Below are positions 1 through 6,365 of a DNA stretch of 6,365 nt, piece after piece. Under the pieces are notes generated by a model that saw only the letters and a list, made by a program, of their open reading frames with translations, was not told where the DNA came from and did no database searches. Origin of the DNA: Flavobacteriales bacterium UBA1820 (GTDB lineage Bacteria > Bacteroidota > Bacteroidia > Flavobacteriales > UBA1820); assembly GCA_002314265.1 (NCBI GenBank), contig DCEW01000041.1, positions 1 through 6,365 on the forward strand, read 5' to 3'. Position 1 is the stretch's first letter. The number at the start of each line of letters is the position of its first letter. A program made the position numbers and the translations under genes.

Positions 1-30
1 CCCGCTTGCACGCTCCGGGGAAAGTTTTTT

Positions 31-462
31 TCAGAAATAGCGCAGGCAGAAGTGTTCTTTGCTCATCGGGTGGGAGGGAAAGACTAGCCCCACGCGGAAC
101 AGGTCGATGGTCAGGATCACCTGCGGGTCGGCGCACAACGCATTCCACTGGGCCTCGCGCTTGAGACTCTGGTGGGGAGAATCGATAAAGACGACGGTGT
201 CTTCCCGGCGGGGAATGCGGCGGAAAGCCTCTTCGATGGATTCTCCGGGGAGGATGCGGTAGAGTTTACTCGGAAAGTCCGAAGACGACAGATAGTCCTG
301 TATCCGTGCAAAAAGACGGTCGCGGCTCTCGGGAACCAGGCGTCTTTTCTTTTTCAGGCATTCGGTCATCAGGGAGTACACGAAAGGCGAATGGACGTAG
401 TATTCGCTCCTCGCTCCGGTGAGGTAGTACAGGTATGACCACAGATACGACAGTCCCATCAT
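31..462 (-). CDS. Short methyltransferase-family relative lacking the SAM-binding core
   Basis: The 143-residue protein resembles the two ends of a Bacteroidetes family annotated as class I SAM-dependent methyltransferase, whose members are usually about 220-260 residues. The N-terminal part has aromatic residues, then HSPFVY at 24-29, a family hallmark. The C-terminal part has DTVVFID at 88-94, a conserved W106, TIDLF at 118-122, VGLVF at 124-128 and KEHF at 135-138 before the LRYF end. Between them I see no glycine-rich SAM-binding motif I, so the Rossmann core seems to be missing. The frame is open throughout, so this is not an obvious frameshift pseudogene. I chose the tandem ATG (462, 459) over an upstream TTG at 528, because that TTG lies inside a candidate promoter box and the extra 22 residues look like untranslated leader. 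It is transcribed away from the dihydroorotase-like gene. Function is unknown and methyl transfer seems unlikely. The family assignment is from memory of motifs. Confidence 0.7.
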   Translation of the reverse strand: MMGLSYLWSYLYYLTGARSEYYVHSPFVYSLMTECLKKKRRLVPESRDRLFARIQDYLSSSDFPSKLYRILPGESIEEAFRRIPRREDTVVFIDSPHQSLKREAQWNALCADPQVILTIDLFRVGLVFPSHPMSKEHFCLRYF

Positions 463-525
463 TTTTTTTCCAGGGGGTGTCCCCTCCCGAGCCGGGTTGG
501 GGAAAAAAGCCCTCAAAAATCCCCT

Positions 526-533
526 CAAAGTTA
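526..533 (-). promoter_or_regulatory. Candidate Bacteroidetes -7 box for the leftward gene
   Basis: The minus strand reads TAACTTTG, an exact match to the Bacteroidetes sigma-ABfr -7 consensus TAnnTTTG. Transcription would start near 519 and give a leader of about 55 nt before the ATG at 462. I see no clear TTTG -33 element at the expected distance. The box covers the alternative TTG start (528-526), which argues against that start. Confidence 0.45.
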
Positions 534-556
534 AAAATACTTCCGAGCTTATTGGC

Positions 557-564
557 TATCTTTA
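557..564 (+). promoter_or_regulatory. Candidate Bacteroidetes -7 box for the rightward genes
   Basis: TATCTTTA matches TAnnTTTG at all fixed positions but the last. It lies 28 bp before the ATG at 593, so the leader would be short and the upstream TTG-initiated extension of that frame (from 497) would not be on the mRNA. The -33 region is weak: only a TTA at 531-533 is near the expected place. This box and the leftward one are back to back, about 23 bp apart. Confidence 0.4.
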
Positions 565-592
565 CGCCGTAAAAAAATCTGGAAGAAAACCG

Positions 593-1858
593 ATGGATAC
601 GCTTATCAGAAAGGCCCTGATCGTGGACCCTACCAGTCCGTACAACGGACAGACGAAAGACCTGCTCCTCTCGGGTGAAACCATCCGGGAGATCGCCGAC
701 GATATTCCCCTGGAAGACCGGCAGTGGCGCATAGTGGATGAAAAAGGCCTGTGCGTATCCCCCGGTTGGATGGATACGGCCTGCCGTTTCGGCGAACCGC
801 TGTACGAGGAGACCGAAACGCTCGAAAGCGGCGCGCGAGCAGCCGCCCGAGGCGGATTTACCGCCGTGGCACTGGCCTCGCCCAAGAATTGCCCTACCGA
901 CAGCCGCCAGAAGGTGGAATTCTTTGTCGAGAAATCCGCCTCCCTGCCCGTGAACCTCTACCCGGTAGGAACCGCCACCCAGGCTGCCGAGGGGAAAGCT
1001 ATGGCCGAGACCTACGACATGCTCTGCGGGGGAGCGGTCGCTTTCTGGGATGGGCGTCCCATCGACAACAACCTGATCGAGCAGCTCGTGCTGCAGTACA
1101 ACGGCGCGCTGGGCGCTTTGACCGTAACCACGCCCATGGACCGTTCGATCATGCACGTGGGAGTAGCCAACGAAGGACCGGTAGCCACCACGCTCGGCCT
1201 GCACGGGATCCCGGACATTGCCGAGGACATTGCCGTCTCGCGGGATATTTTCCTGGCCCAGTACACGGGTGCTCCGTTGCACATCGCCTGCGTGACGACC
1301 CCGGGCGCCGTCCGGATGATCCGGGAGGCGCGGAAAAAGGGCGTGGACGTCTCGTGCAGCGTAACGCCCCATCATTTGCTCTTGGACGATGGTTGCCTGC
1401 AGGATTTCGATACCCGCTACAAAGTACTTCCGCCCTTGCGCACGCGTACCCACATCGCGGCGCTGGTACGGGCGGTGAAGGACGGCACGGTGTGCTGCAT
1501 CGCTTCCGACCATACCCCGGTGGACATCGAGGACAAGAAATGCGAATACCAGCGGGCGGCCTACGGGACCATTGGCCTGCAAACGGCCTTCGGCGCTGCT
1601 TGGAAGGCGCTTCACGACCATATTTCCCTGGAGCGGATGGTCGAGTTGATGAGCATCGGCCCGCGCCGTCGTTTCGGGGTAGAGGTGCCCAGCATTGTTC
1701 CCGGCGGAGTGGCCGAGATGACGCTTTTCGACCCTTCGGCCCGTTGGACCTTTACCAAGGACATGATCGAATCCCGGGCGAAAAACTCGGCGATGATCGG
1801 CTGCGAACTTCTGGGAGAGGTCTTTGCGGTGTATGTGAAGGGTCATCTGACCGTGTGA
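593..1858 (+). CDS. Dihydroorotase-like amidohydrolase, probably non-catalytic
   Basis: The 421-residue protein has the length and order of a type I dihydroorotase: a small beta domain (about 1-55), then the TIM-barrel (about 56-370) and a C-terminal return to the beta domain. Recognisable signposts are SPGWMD at 56-61, GGFTAV at 87-92, YTGAPLHI at 224-231, the PHHL motif at 259-262, LPPLR at 279-283 and ASDHTP at 304-309. The metal site is mostly lost. The usual DxHxHxR is D61-T-A63-C-R65-F-G67, so both histidines and the arginine are replaced; the HVST histidine is C233 in HIACVTT; no HCED-like motif is seen; DHAPH has become DHTPV. D306 remains. Pipelines would call this dihydroorotase (pyrC), and a similar ligand-poor form is common in Bacteroidetes, but hydrolysis of dihydroorotate is unlikely. 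A structural role, like the inactive PyrC' that supports aspartate transcarbamoylase in Pseudomonas, is one possibility; no pyrB is in the window. The start is the ATG after the promoter box; a TTG at 497 would add 32 atypical residues. Confidence 0.88.
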   Translation: MDTLIRKALIVDPTSPYNGQTKDLLLSGETIREIADDIPLEDRQWRIVDEKGLCVSPGWMDTACRFGEPLYEETETLESGARAAARGGFTAVALASPKNCPTDSRQKVEFFVEKSASLPVNLYPVGTATQAAEGKAMAETYDMLCGGAVAFWDGRPIDNNLIEQLVLQYNGALGALTVTTPMDRSIMHVGVANEGPVATTLGLHGIPDIAEDIAVSRDIFLAQYTGAPLHIACVTTPGAVRMIREARKKGVDVSCSVTPHHLLLDDGCLQDFDTRYKVLPPLRTRTHIAALVRAVKDGTVCCIASDHTPVDIEDKKCEYQRAAYGTIGLQTAFGAAWKALHDHISLERMVELMSIGPRRRFGVEVPSIVPGGVAEMTLFDPSARWTFTKDMIESRAKNSAMIGCELLGEVFAVYVKGHLTV

Positions 1859-1909
1859 GGACTTAATGCGGTCGTTTTTTCTACCCGGGGCAAAATAAAC
1901 ATACGCGCG

Positions 1910-3160
1910 ATGGATCAGTCGGTTTCCTTTATCAGTTTTCCGGCCGGGGTGCTCGACACTCCGGGCAGGATCCGTTTGTCCGGCTCCAAAAGCCAGTCGA
2001 ACCGCCTGCTACTCTTGCAGGCGGCCATGGACGGGGCTTTTTCCATCGACAATCTTTCCGACTCGGACGACACCCGTGCCATGCGCCGGGTGCTGGAAGA
2101 CCCCTCTTCGGTGCTCGATGTGGGGCATGCGGGGACAGCCATGCGTTTCGGGACGGCTTATCTGGTTTCCTGTCCCGGACGGGAGGTAGTGCTGACCGGT
2201 TCGGGGAGGATGAAGGAACGCCCCATTGCCCCGCTGGTGGATGCCTTGCGCAGTTTGGGGGCCGGGATCGACTATCTGGAACGGGAAGGTTGCCCGCCGC
2301 TTCGCATCCGGGGACGCGAGTTGCCCGGCGGGGAATGCCGGATAGACAGCACGGTGTCCAGTCAGTTCATTACCGCACTGATGCTGATGGCTCCGTTTTG
2401 GCAGCAGGGCTTGCATTTGCACCTGGAAGGGCAGAGCGTTTCGCGGCCTTATATCGAACTGACGGCTTCGGTGCTGCGTTCGGTGGGACTGGACTGCCGG
2501 GTCGGAGAGCAGGACGTTATCGTCCCGCCGGCCAAGGGCTGCGCGGTAGATCGGGTCTTGGTGGAGTCCGACTGGAGTTCGGCGTCGTATTTTTACGCCC
2601 TTTCAGCCGTAGCGTGCCGAGGGTTTGAACTGTCTTCGTTCCTGCCCGAGAGCCCGCAGGGCGACAGCCGTCTATCCAGGATATTCCGGGAGGTGTTCGG
2701 CGTGGAATCCGTCTTTTCTCCCGGGGGCATCCTTCGTCTGGTGCCTCGGGAGGGTTACTCGGCCCCGGAGTACTGCCAACTCGACATGGGCGATACGCCC
2801 GATGTGGCCCAGAGTGTGGCCGTGGTGATGGCCGCCTTGAAGATAAAGGGTTGCCTGACGGGTCTGGGAACCTTGCGGGTCAAGGAAACCGACCGGATCG
2901 CAGCGCTACAGACCGAACTGGCCAAATTCGGCGTGGGGTGTTCCGCTACCCGGGACAGCCTGACTATCGAGACGTTTTCGCCACGTTCCCGTGAGATATG
3001 TCTGGAGACCTACCAGGATCACCGCATGGCGATGGCTTTCGTGCCGTTGGCCTTGGAGGGCGGTTTTTCGGTGCGCTGCCCGCAGGTGGTTACCAAGTCC
3101 TACCCCCGTTTCTGGGAGGACATGGCTTCGGTAGGCCTGCTCTGCCGGGAGGTGCGGTAG
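1910..3160 (+). CDS. aroA: 3-phosphoshikimate 1-carboxyvinyltransferase (EPSP synthase)
   Basis: This enzyme joins phosphoenolpyruvate to shikimate 3-phosphate, giving EPSP in the chorismate pathway, in the cytoplasm. At 416 residues it is full length (E. coli has 427). Family motifs appear in order: GSKSQSNR at 25-32 (K27, S28, R32 contact substrate), AGTAMR at 74-79, RMKERPI at 100-106, SSQF at 150-153, SRPYIELT at 178-185, DWSSASYF at 221-228, GDTPDVAQ at 294-301 with D298 as the likely catalytic acid, KETDR at 325-329, DHRMAMAF at 370-377 and K396 near the end. All key residues are present, so it should be active. In the PEP-site loop the E. coli NAG is HAG here, with the glycine (G75) kept. 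It starts 51 bp after the dihydroorotase-like gene; that gap has no good TAnnTTTG box, so cotranscription is likely. No other shikimate gene is nearby. Confidence 0.96.
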   Translation: MDQSVSFISFPAGVLDTPGRIRLSGSKSQSNRLLLLQAAMDGAFSIDNLSDSDDTRAMRRVLEDPSSVLDVGHAGTAMRFGTAYLVSCPGREVVLTGSGRMKERPIAPLVDALRSLGAGIDYLEREGCPPLRIRGRELPGGECRIDSTVSSQFITALMLMAPFWQQGLHLHLEGQSVSRPYIELTASVLRSVGLDCRVGEQDVIVPPAKGCAVDRVLVESDWSSASYFYALSAVACRGFELSSFLPESPQGDSRLSRIFREVFGVESVFSPGGILRLVPREGYSAPEYCQLDMGDTPDVAQSVAVVMAALKIKGCLTGLGTLRVKETDRIAALQTELAKFGVGCSATRDSLTIETFSPRSREICLETYQDHRMAMAFVPLALEGGFSVRCPQVVTKSYPRFWEDMASVGLLCREVR

Positions 3161-3200
3161 TGCGGTTTTCCCCATTTTTCATCCGGGGGCAGTCGATCCG

Positions 3201-3312
3201 GGGGAGAGACAGTCGGAAAAAATTCGAGGGGGGGAGACCGAGGAGAGCAGCGAGAAAGAAAGATAGGGAGGAGAACGGATCGGGGAGAGATCGAAGGGGG
3301 AAGGAAAAGAAA
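3201..3312 (+). other. Polypurine tract in the aroA to GH3/beta-lactamase intergenic region
   Basis: The whole gap 3161-3370 is non-coding as far as I can see. Of the 112 bases in this part, 96 are A or G on the plus strand (my count), far from the composition of the neighbouring genes. GGGGAGA recurs at 3201, 3231 and 3282, and GATCGGGGAGAGA at 3278 resembles GATCCGGGGGAGAGA at 3195, so partial duplication is possible. It is probably the 5' untranslated leader of the downstream gene or a spacer; no function is shown. Long reading frames through it in other frames are composition artefacts. Confidence 0.6.
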
Positions 3313-3313
3313 T

Positions 3314-3341
3314 CCGTGCCCCATGGAGGAAGGGCGCACGG
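3314..3341 (+). promoter_or_regulatory. Hairpin in the leader of the GH3/beta-lactamase gene
   Basis: CCGTGC (3314-3319) pairs with GCACGG (3336-3341), and CCC (3320-3322) with GGG (3332-3334), with one bulged C at 3335 and a 9-nt loop: nine base pairs ending 29 bp before the start codon at 3371. No T-run follows on the plus strand, so it is not a typical terminator for aroA. It may shape the leader RNA of the next gene, or be incidental. Between it and the start codon is an AT-richer stretch (3350-3368, with TAGAATTTTATC) that could hold a promoter or act as a ribosome landing site. Confidence 0.35.
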
Positions 3342-3370
3342 GGAAAGGCAAATAGAATTTTATCATCCGA

Positions 3371-6304
3371 ATGAAAAACAGTTTGTGGTTGCTCCTGACC
3401 ATTTTGGTCGGGAGTGTCGGGCTTTTGGCTCAACCGGCCGGCCGTTTTACTTACCAGGGATTGTCCGCAGCGGATCGCCAGCGGGTGGACTCGCTTTGTC
3501 GGGCGATGAGCCTGGAGGAAAAAGTAGGGCAGATGTTCGTCCCGGCGGTATTTCTCCAAACCCCTGCGCAGGTCTCCCGGGCGCTGTACCTGATCGATAG
3601 CTGCCGTGTGGGCGGAGTGTCGCTGTATCGCAACGATCCCAAGGCGGTGTTGGATTTCCTTGCGCAGGCGCAGCAGCACAGCAGGCGGGTGCCGCTTCTG
3701 CCCGCCATGACGCTGGAGCGCGGGCTGGCCATGCGTTTGGACGGTACCTTCGGGTATCCCTGGCCGCTGACCATGGGAGCACTCGGGAACGATACGCTGG
3801 TGTATCAGGTGGGTCGGCGCATCGGGGAGGCCTGCCGACAGATGGGAATCTATGCCAATTTCGCCCCGTCGGCCGATGTGAATACGGAGCCGGAAAACCC
3901 GATCATCGGGGTGCGTTCCTTCGGGGAAGATCCGCATCGGGTGGCGGGCAAGGTCGCAGCCTTTGTCCGGGGGATGCAGGATGCGGGGGTGCTGGCTTCG
4001 GTCAAGCATTTCCCGGGACACGGGGCCACCCGTACCGACAGCCACAAGGAATTGCCGGTGCTGCCTTTTTCGGCCCGCCGTCTGGAGGAGGTCGAATTGC
4101 GTCCCTTTGAAAAAGCCTGCCGGAGCGGGGTGGCGAGTGTAATGACCGGACATCTCTACGTGCCGACCTTCGACAGTGTGGGTGAGCGTCCCTCGAGTCT
4201 TTCCGAGCGCATCGTCGGGGGAATCCTCCGCCGGGCGTGGAACTATCAGGGCTTGGTGATCACCGATGCCCTCAACATGCGGGGCGTGTCCGGCCGCTAC
4301 GGTTGCGGGGAAGCCGAGATCGAAGCGATCCTGGCCGGAAACGACCTGCTGCTGTATTCCGAAGATACGGAGACGGCTTACCGGGCGGTACTTGCCGCGG
4401 TCAAGGGGGGACGGATCTCCCGGGAGCGGATCGAGCAGAGTGTGCGGCGCATCCTGGCTGCCAAATGCGCGGCGGGGATCCTGGAGGGAGTGCCTCCCCG
4501 GGTGGACTCGCTTGCCCTGCGGGCGGCTCGGGGCACCGAGAGGGATTCGGCGCTTTGTCTGGATGTGATGGAACGGGCGGTAACCCTGCTGCACAACCGG
4601 GAACATGCGCTGCCGTTGGCCGATGCGGTCGATACGGTGTGCTACCTTCCCCTGGGTGCGGGTGAAAGCGGGGATATGGTGCGCTACATGAGGCTTTATG
4701 CGCCGGTAAAGGTGTTGGATCGACAGGCATCGGCCGCACGGATCCTGGAGCAGAGCCAGGGGCGCACGTTGGTGGTAGGGTATCACGGCGGATCTCCGGC
4801 GGCTTTTACGCCCGGTAAGGTCGAGGAGCGGGATCGGACGCTTCTGGATTCGCTCGCGACAGCGCCGGGCGCGGTGCTGGTATGGCTGGACAATCCCTAT
4901 GCACTGTTGCAACTGGAGGGGTGGAAACGCTATCCGGCGGCGGTGCTGGCGTATGAAAACCTGTGGGCGGCCAATCTGGCGGCGGCCGAGGTGTTGCACG
5001 GGGCGGTGGCTCCCAAGGGGAAGTTGCCGGTGAGCCTGGGCGAAGGTTACCCTCGGGGTTCGGGCGAAACCTTCCGTCCGCTGGGACGTTTGAAGTTCGG
5101 TTTTCCCTCCCAGGAAGGGATCGATCCGGAGAAACTGGGTGCAGTGGACAGCCTTCTGGCCGACATCGCGGCGACGGGCTCGGCACCCGGGGGAAGGTTG
5201 GTGGTGGCCCGGGGCGGTCGGGTGGTGATCGACCGTTGTTTCGGGACGACGATGTACGGCGATTCGCTCTCGCGGGCGGTAACTCCGGGTACGGTGTACG
5301 ATTTGGCTTCAGTTACGAAAGTGTCGGCGACCCTGCCGCTGATCATGCAGTTGTACGACCGGGGAAAGATCCATTTTTCCTCGCGTCTGGAAGACATGGT
5401 GCCGGCCTACCGGGGATCGAACAAGGGAAAGGTCCTGCTCAAGGAACTGCTGGCGCACAACGGGGGACTTCCGGCGGGGCTACCTTTTTATTCCTATACG
5501 CTGGACAAGAACACGAAGGAACCCAGCGAATTTTTCTATGCCGATGCGCCGAGCCCGGAGTATCCCCTCGAAGTGGCCGAAGGGCTCTACATGCGTGCCT
5601 CGTATCCCGATACGGTGACGGCCCGCCTGCGCAAATGCGTTTTGCGTCCCAAGAGGATGGTGTACAGCGACTTGGATTTTTACCTGCTGCGGGAGGTGGT
5701 GGACCGATACTATCCCGAGGGCATCGAACAGGCGGCACTGGGACAGGTGTTCCGCCCGTTGGGAGCACTGACGATGGGTTTCCGCCCGCTTTTGCGCATG
5801 CCTGCCGACAGCATTGCCCCTTCGGCCAACGATACTTTGTTCCGTCGGCAGTTGTTGCGGGGATACGTTCACGATAGCGGGGCGGCACTACTGGGTGGCG
5901 TATCGGGGCATGCAGGCAATTTCGCCTCGGCGTACGATTTGGCCAAATACGGGCAGATGCTCCTGCAGAAGGGTTATTACGGGGGACATCGGTTCTTTTC
6001 CGAACAGACGGTCGATCGTTTTACGCGTTATGCCTATGCGACGGCGTCCAACAGTCGTTCGGCAGGTTTTGTGAAAAAGGCCATCGGGGCGGCACCGGAT
6101 CATTTCGATGCGTGTGTTTCCTCGCAGGCGTACTGGCATACGGGTTTTACGGGGACGATGCTGCTGGTGGAGCCGGAGCAAGACCTGGTGTACGTGCTGC
6201 TGACCAACCGGACGTACGGCGAGAAGAAGGCCAACGCTTTTTCCGACGGGGGGTATCGTTTCGGTATTCTGGAGGTGATCCTCGGGGCGATCGACGGGAA
6301 ATAA
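3371..6304 (+). CDS. Exported GH3 beta-N-acetylhexosaminidase (NagZ-like) fused to a class C beta-lactamase/serine hydrolase domain
   Basis: The 977-residue protein starts with a signal peptide (KN, then a hydrophobic run, likely cleaved after A20 in LLA-Q; no lipobox cysteine), so it should act in the periplasm. Residues about 40-370 are a GH3 catalytic domain with the NagZ signature KHFPGHG at 212-218 followed by TDSH at 222-225 (D223/H225 is the expected acid-base dyad) and nucleophile D299 in VITDALNM. Residues about 399-565 look like the GH3 C-terminal domain, ending in GKLPVSLG. Residues about 587-970 are a serine hydrolase of the class C beta-lactamase/PBP fold: SVTK at 647-650 (nucleophile S647, K650), YSD at 765-767 in place of YxN, and HTG at 923-925 in place of KTG. 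The likely role is peptidoglycan turnover: the first half removing GlcNAc from muropeptides, the second acting on peptide or D-amino-acid bonds. True beta-lactam resistance is not implied. This three-domain arrangement is, to my knowledge, known in Bacteroidetes. The ATG is the only start that gives a signal peptide. Confidence 0.93.
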   Translation: MKNSLWLLLTILVGSVGLLAQPAGRFTYQGLSAADRQRVDSLCRAMSLEEKVGQMFVPAVFLQTPAQVSRALYLIDSCRVGGVSLYRNDPKAVLDFLAQAQQHSRRVPLLPAMTLERGLAMRLDGTFGYPWPLTMGALGNDTLVYQVGRRIGEACRQMGIYANFAPSADVNTEPENPIIGVRSFGEDPHRVAGKVAAFVRGMQDAGVLASVKHFPGHGATRTDSHKELPVLPFSARRLEEVELRPFEKACRSGVASVMTGHLYVPTFDSVGERPSSLSERIVGGILRRAWNYQGLVITDALNMRGVSGRYGCGEAEIEAILAGNDLLLYSEDTETAYRAVLAAVKGGRISRERIEQSVRRILAAKCAAGILEGVPPRVDSLALRAARGTERDSALCLDVMERAVTLLHNREHALPLADAVDTVCYLPLGAGESGDMVRYMRLYAPVKVLDRQASAARILEQSQGRTLVVGYHGGSPAAFTPGKVEERDRTLLDSLATAPGAVLVWLDNPYALLQLEGWKRYPAAVLAYENLWAANLAAAEVLHGAVAPKGKLPVSLGEGYPRGSGETFRPLGRLKFGFPSQEGIDPEKLGAVDSLLADIAATGSAPGGRLVVARGGRVVIDRCFGTTMYGDSLSRAVTPGTVYDLASVTKVSATLPLIMQLYDRGKIHFSSRLEDMVPAYRGSNKGKVLLKELLAHNGGLPAGLPFYSYTLDKNTKEPSEFFYADAPSPEYPLEVAEGLYMRASYPDTVTARLRKCVLRPKRMVYSDLDFYLLREVVDRYYPEGIEQAALGQVFRPLGALTMGFRPLLRMPADSIAPSANDTLFRRQLLRGYVHDSGAALLGGVSGHAGNFASAYDLAKYGQMLLQKGYYGGHRFFSEQTVDRFTRYAYATASNSRSAGFVKKAIGAAPDHFDACVSSQAYWHTGFTGTMLLVEPEQDLVYVLLTNRTYGEKKANAFSDGGYRFGILEVILGAIDGK

Positions 6305-6318
6305 GGCGGGCAGTCGTT

Positions 6319-6365
6319 CAAAAGCAAATGGTTGCGCCCCGACGGGGCGCAACCATTTGCTTTTG
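6319..6365 (+). terminator. Strong hairpin terminator, cut by the window edge
   Basis: Bases 6319-6340 pair perfectly with 6344-6365 around a GAC loop (6341-6343): 22 bp without mismatch. The core is GC-rich (GGTTGCGCCCC) and the base is an A-run (6320-6323) facing a T-run (6361-6364), so it could stop transcription from both directions. It begins 15 bp after the TAA of the GH3/beta-lactamase gene. The stem may continue past the window. Confidence 0.85.

Noticed and set aside
1..31. Possible terminator: CCCG (1-4) with CGGG (16-19), then a T-run at 25-31
   Set aside because: Only four pairs are visible, with extra bases between stem and T-run; the 5' side lies outside the window, so it cannot be judged.
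497..592. TTG-initiated N-terminal extension of the dihydroorotase-like protein
   Set aside because: Adds 32 lysine-rich residues with no family counterpart and would start upstream of the likely promoter box at 557-564.
266..1846. 526-residue open frame on the minus strand opposite the dihydroorotase-like gene
   Set aside because: Rich in H, R, G and P with no recognisable motif; it mirrors a real gene whose high-GC codon use suppresses stop codons on the other strand.
751..1866. 371-residue plus-strand frame overlapping the dihydroorotase-like gene
   Set aside because: An arginine- and glycine-rich shifted frame inside a gene with clear family motifs.
1859..1909. Possible promoter between the dihydroorotase-like gene and aroA (TACCCGGG near 1882)
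   Set aside because: It shares only the leading TA and final G with TAnnTTTG and lacks the T-run, so it is not a credible box.
3168..3190. Possible terminator after aroA (CCCC at 3170-3173 with GGGG at 3185-3188)
   Set aside because: A four-pair stem with an 11-nt loop and no T-run after it.
3179..4999. 606-residue open frame on the minus strand opposite the GH3 domain
   Set aside because: Same composition artefact (H, R, P, Q rich), and it runs through the polypurine spacer without any domain signal.
4963..5877. 304-residue plus-strand frame inside the fusion gene
   Set aside because: Glycine- and arginine-rich shadow; the overlapping frame carries the catalytic motifs.

Overview
The window reads as chromosomal DNA from a GC-rich member of the Bacteroidales, most likely Rikenellaceae (Alistipes-like). 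This rests on the protein families, on promoter boxes of the Bacteroidetes type (TAnnTTTG) without obvious Shine-Dalgarno sequences, and on a GC content of roughly 60 % by eye. The taxon is an inference. There is no sign of phage, insertion sequences, CRISPR, tRNA or rRNA.

Layout. On the minus strand, 462 to 31 encodes a small protein that keeps both ends of a Bacteroidetes SAM-methyltransferase-like family but lacks the SAM-binding core. A compact intergenic region (463-592) carries back-to-back promoter candidates for this gene and for the rightward genes. Rightward come a dihydroorotase-like protein that has lost most metal ligands (593-1858), EPSP synthase AroA (1910-3160), a 210-bp non-coding stretch dominated by a polypurine tract and a hairpin (3161-3370), and a 977-residue exported fusion of a GH3 (NagZ-like) glycosidase with a class C beta-lactamase/serine-hydrolase domain (3371-6304). 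The right edge is a perfect hairpin of at least 22 bp that looks like a terminator and runs to the last base of the window.

How the genes relate. The dihydroorotase-like gene and aroA are 51 bp apart with no convincing promoter between them, so they are probably cotranscribed, although they belong to different pathways (pyrimidine-type fold and shikimate). The GH3/beta-lactamase gene has its own long leader and terminator and looks like a separate unit for peptidoglycan turnover in the periplasm. No clearly new multi-gene system is visible. The most interesting points are two proteins that keep a family fold or ends while losing its chemistry (the core-less methyltransferase relative and the ligand-less dihydroorotase), the two-enzyme fusion, and the unusual purine-rich leader.
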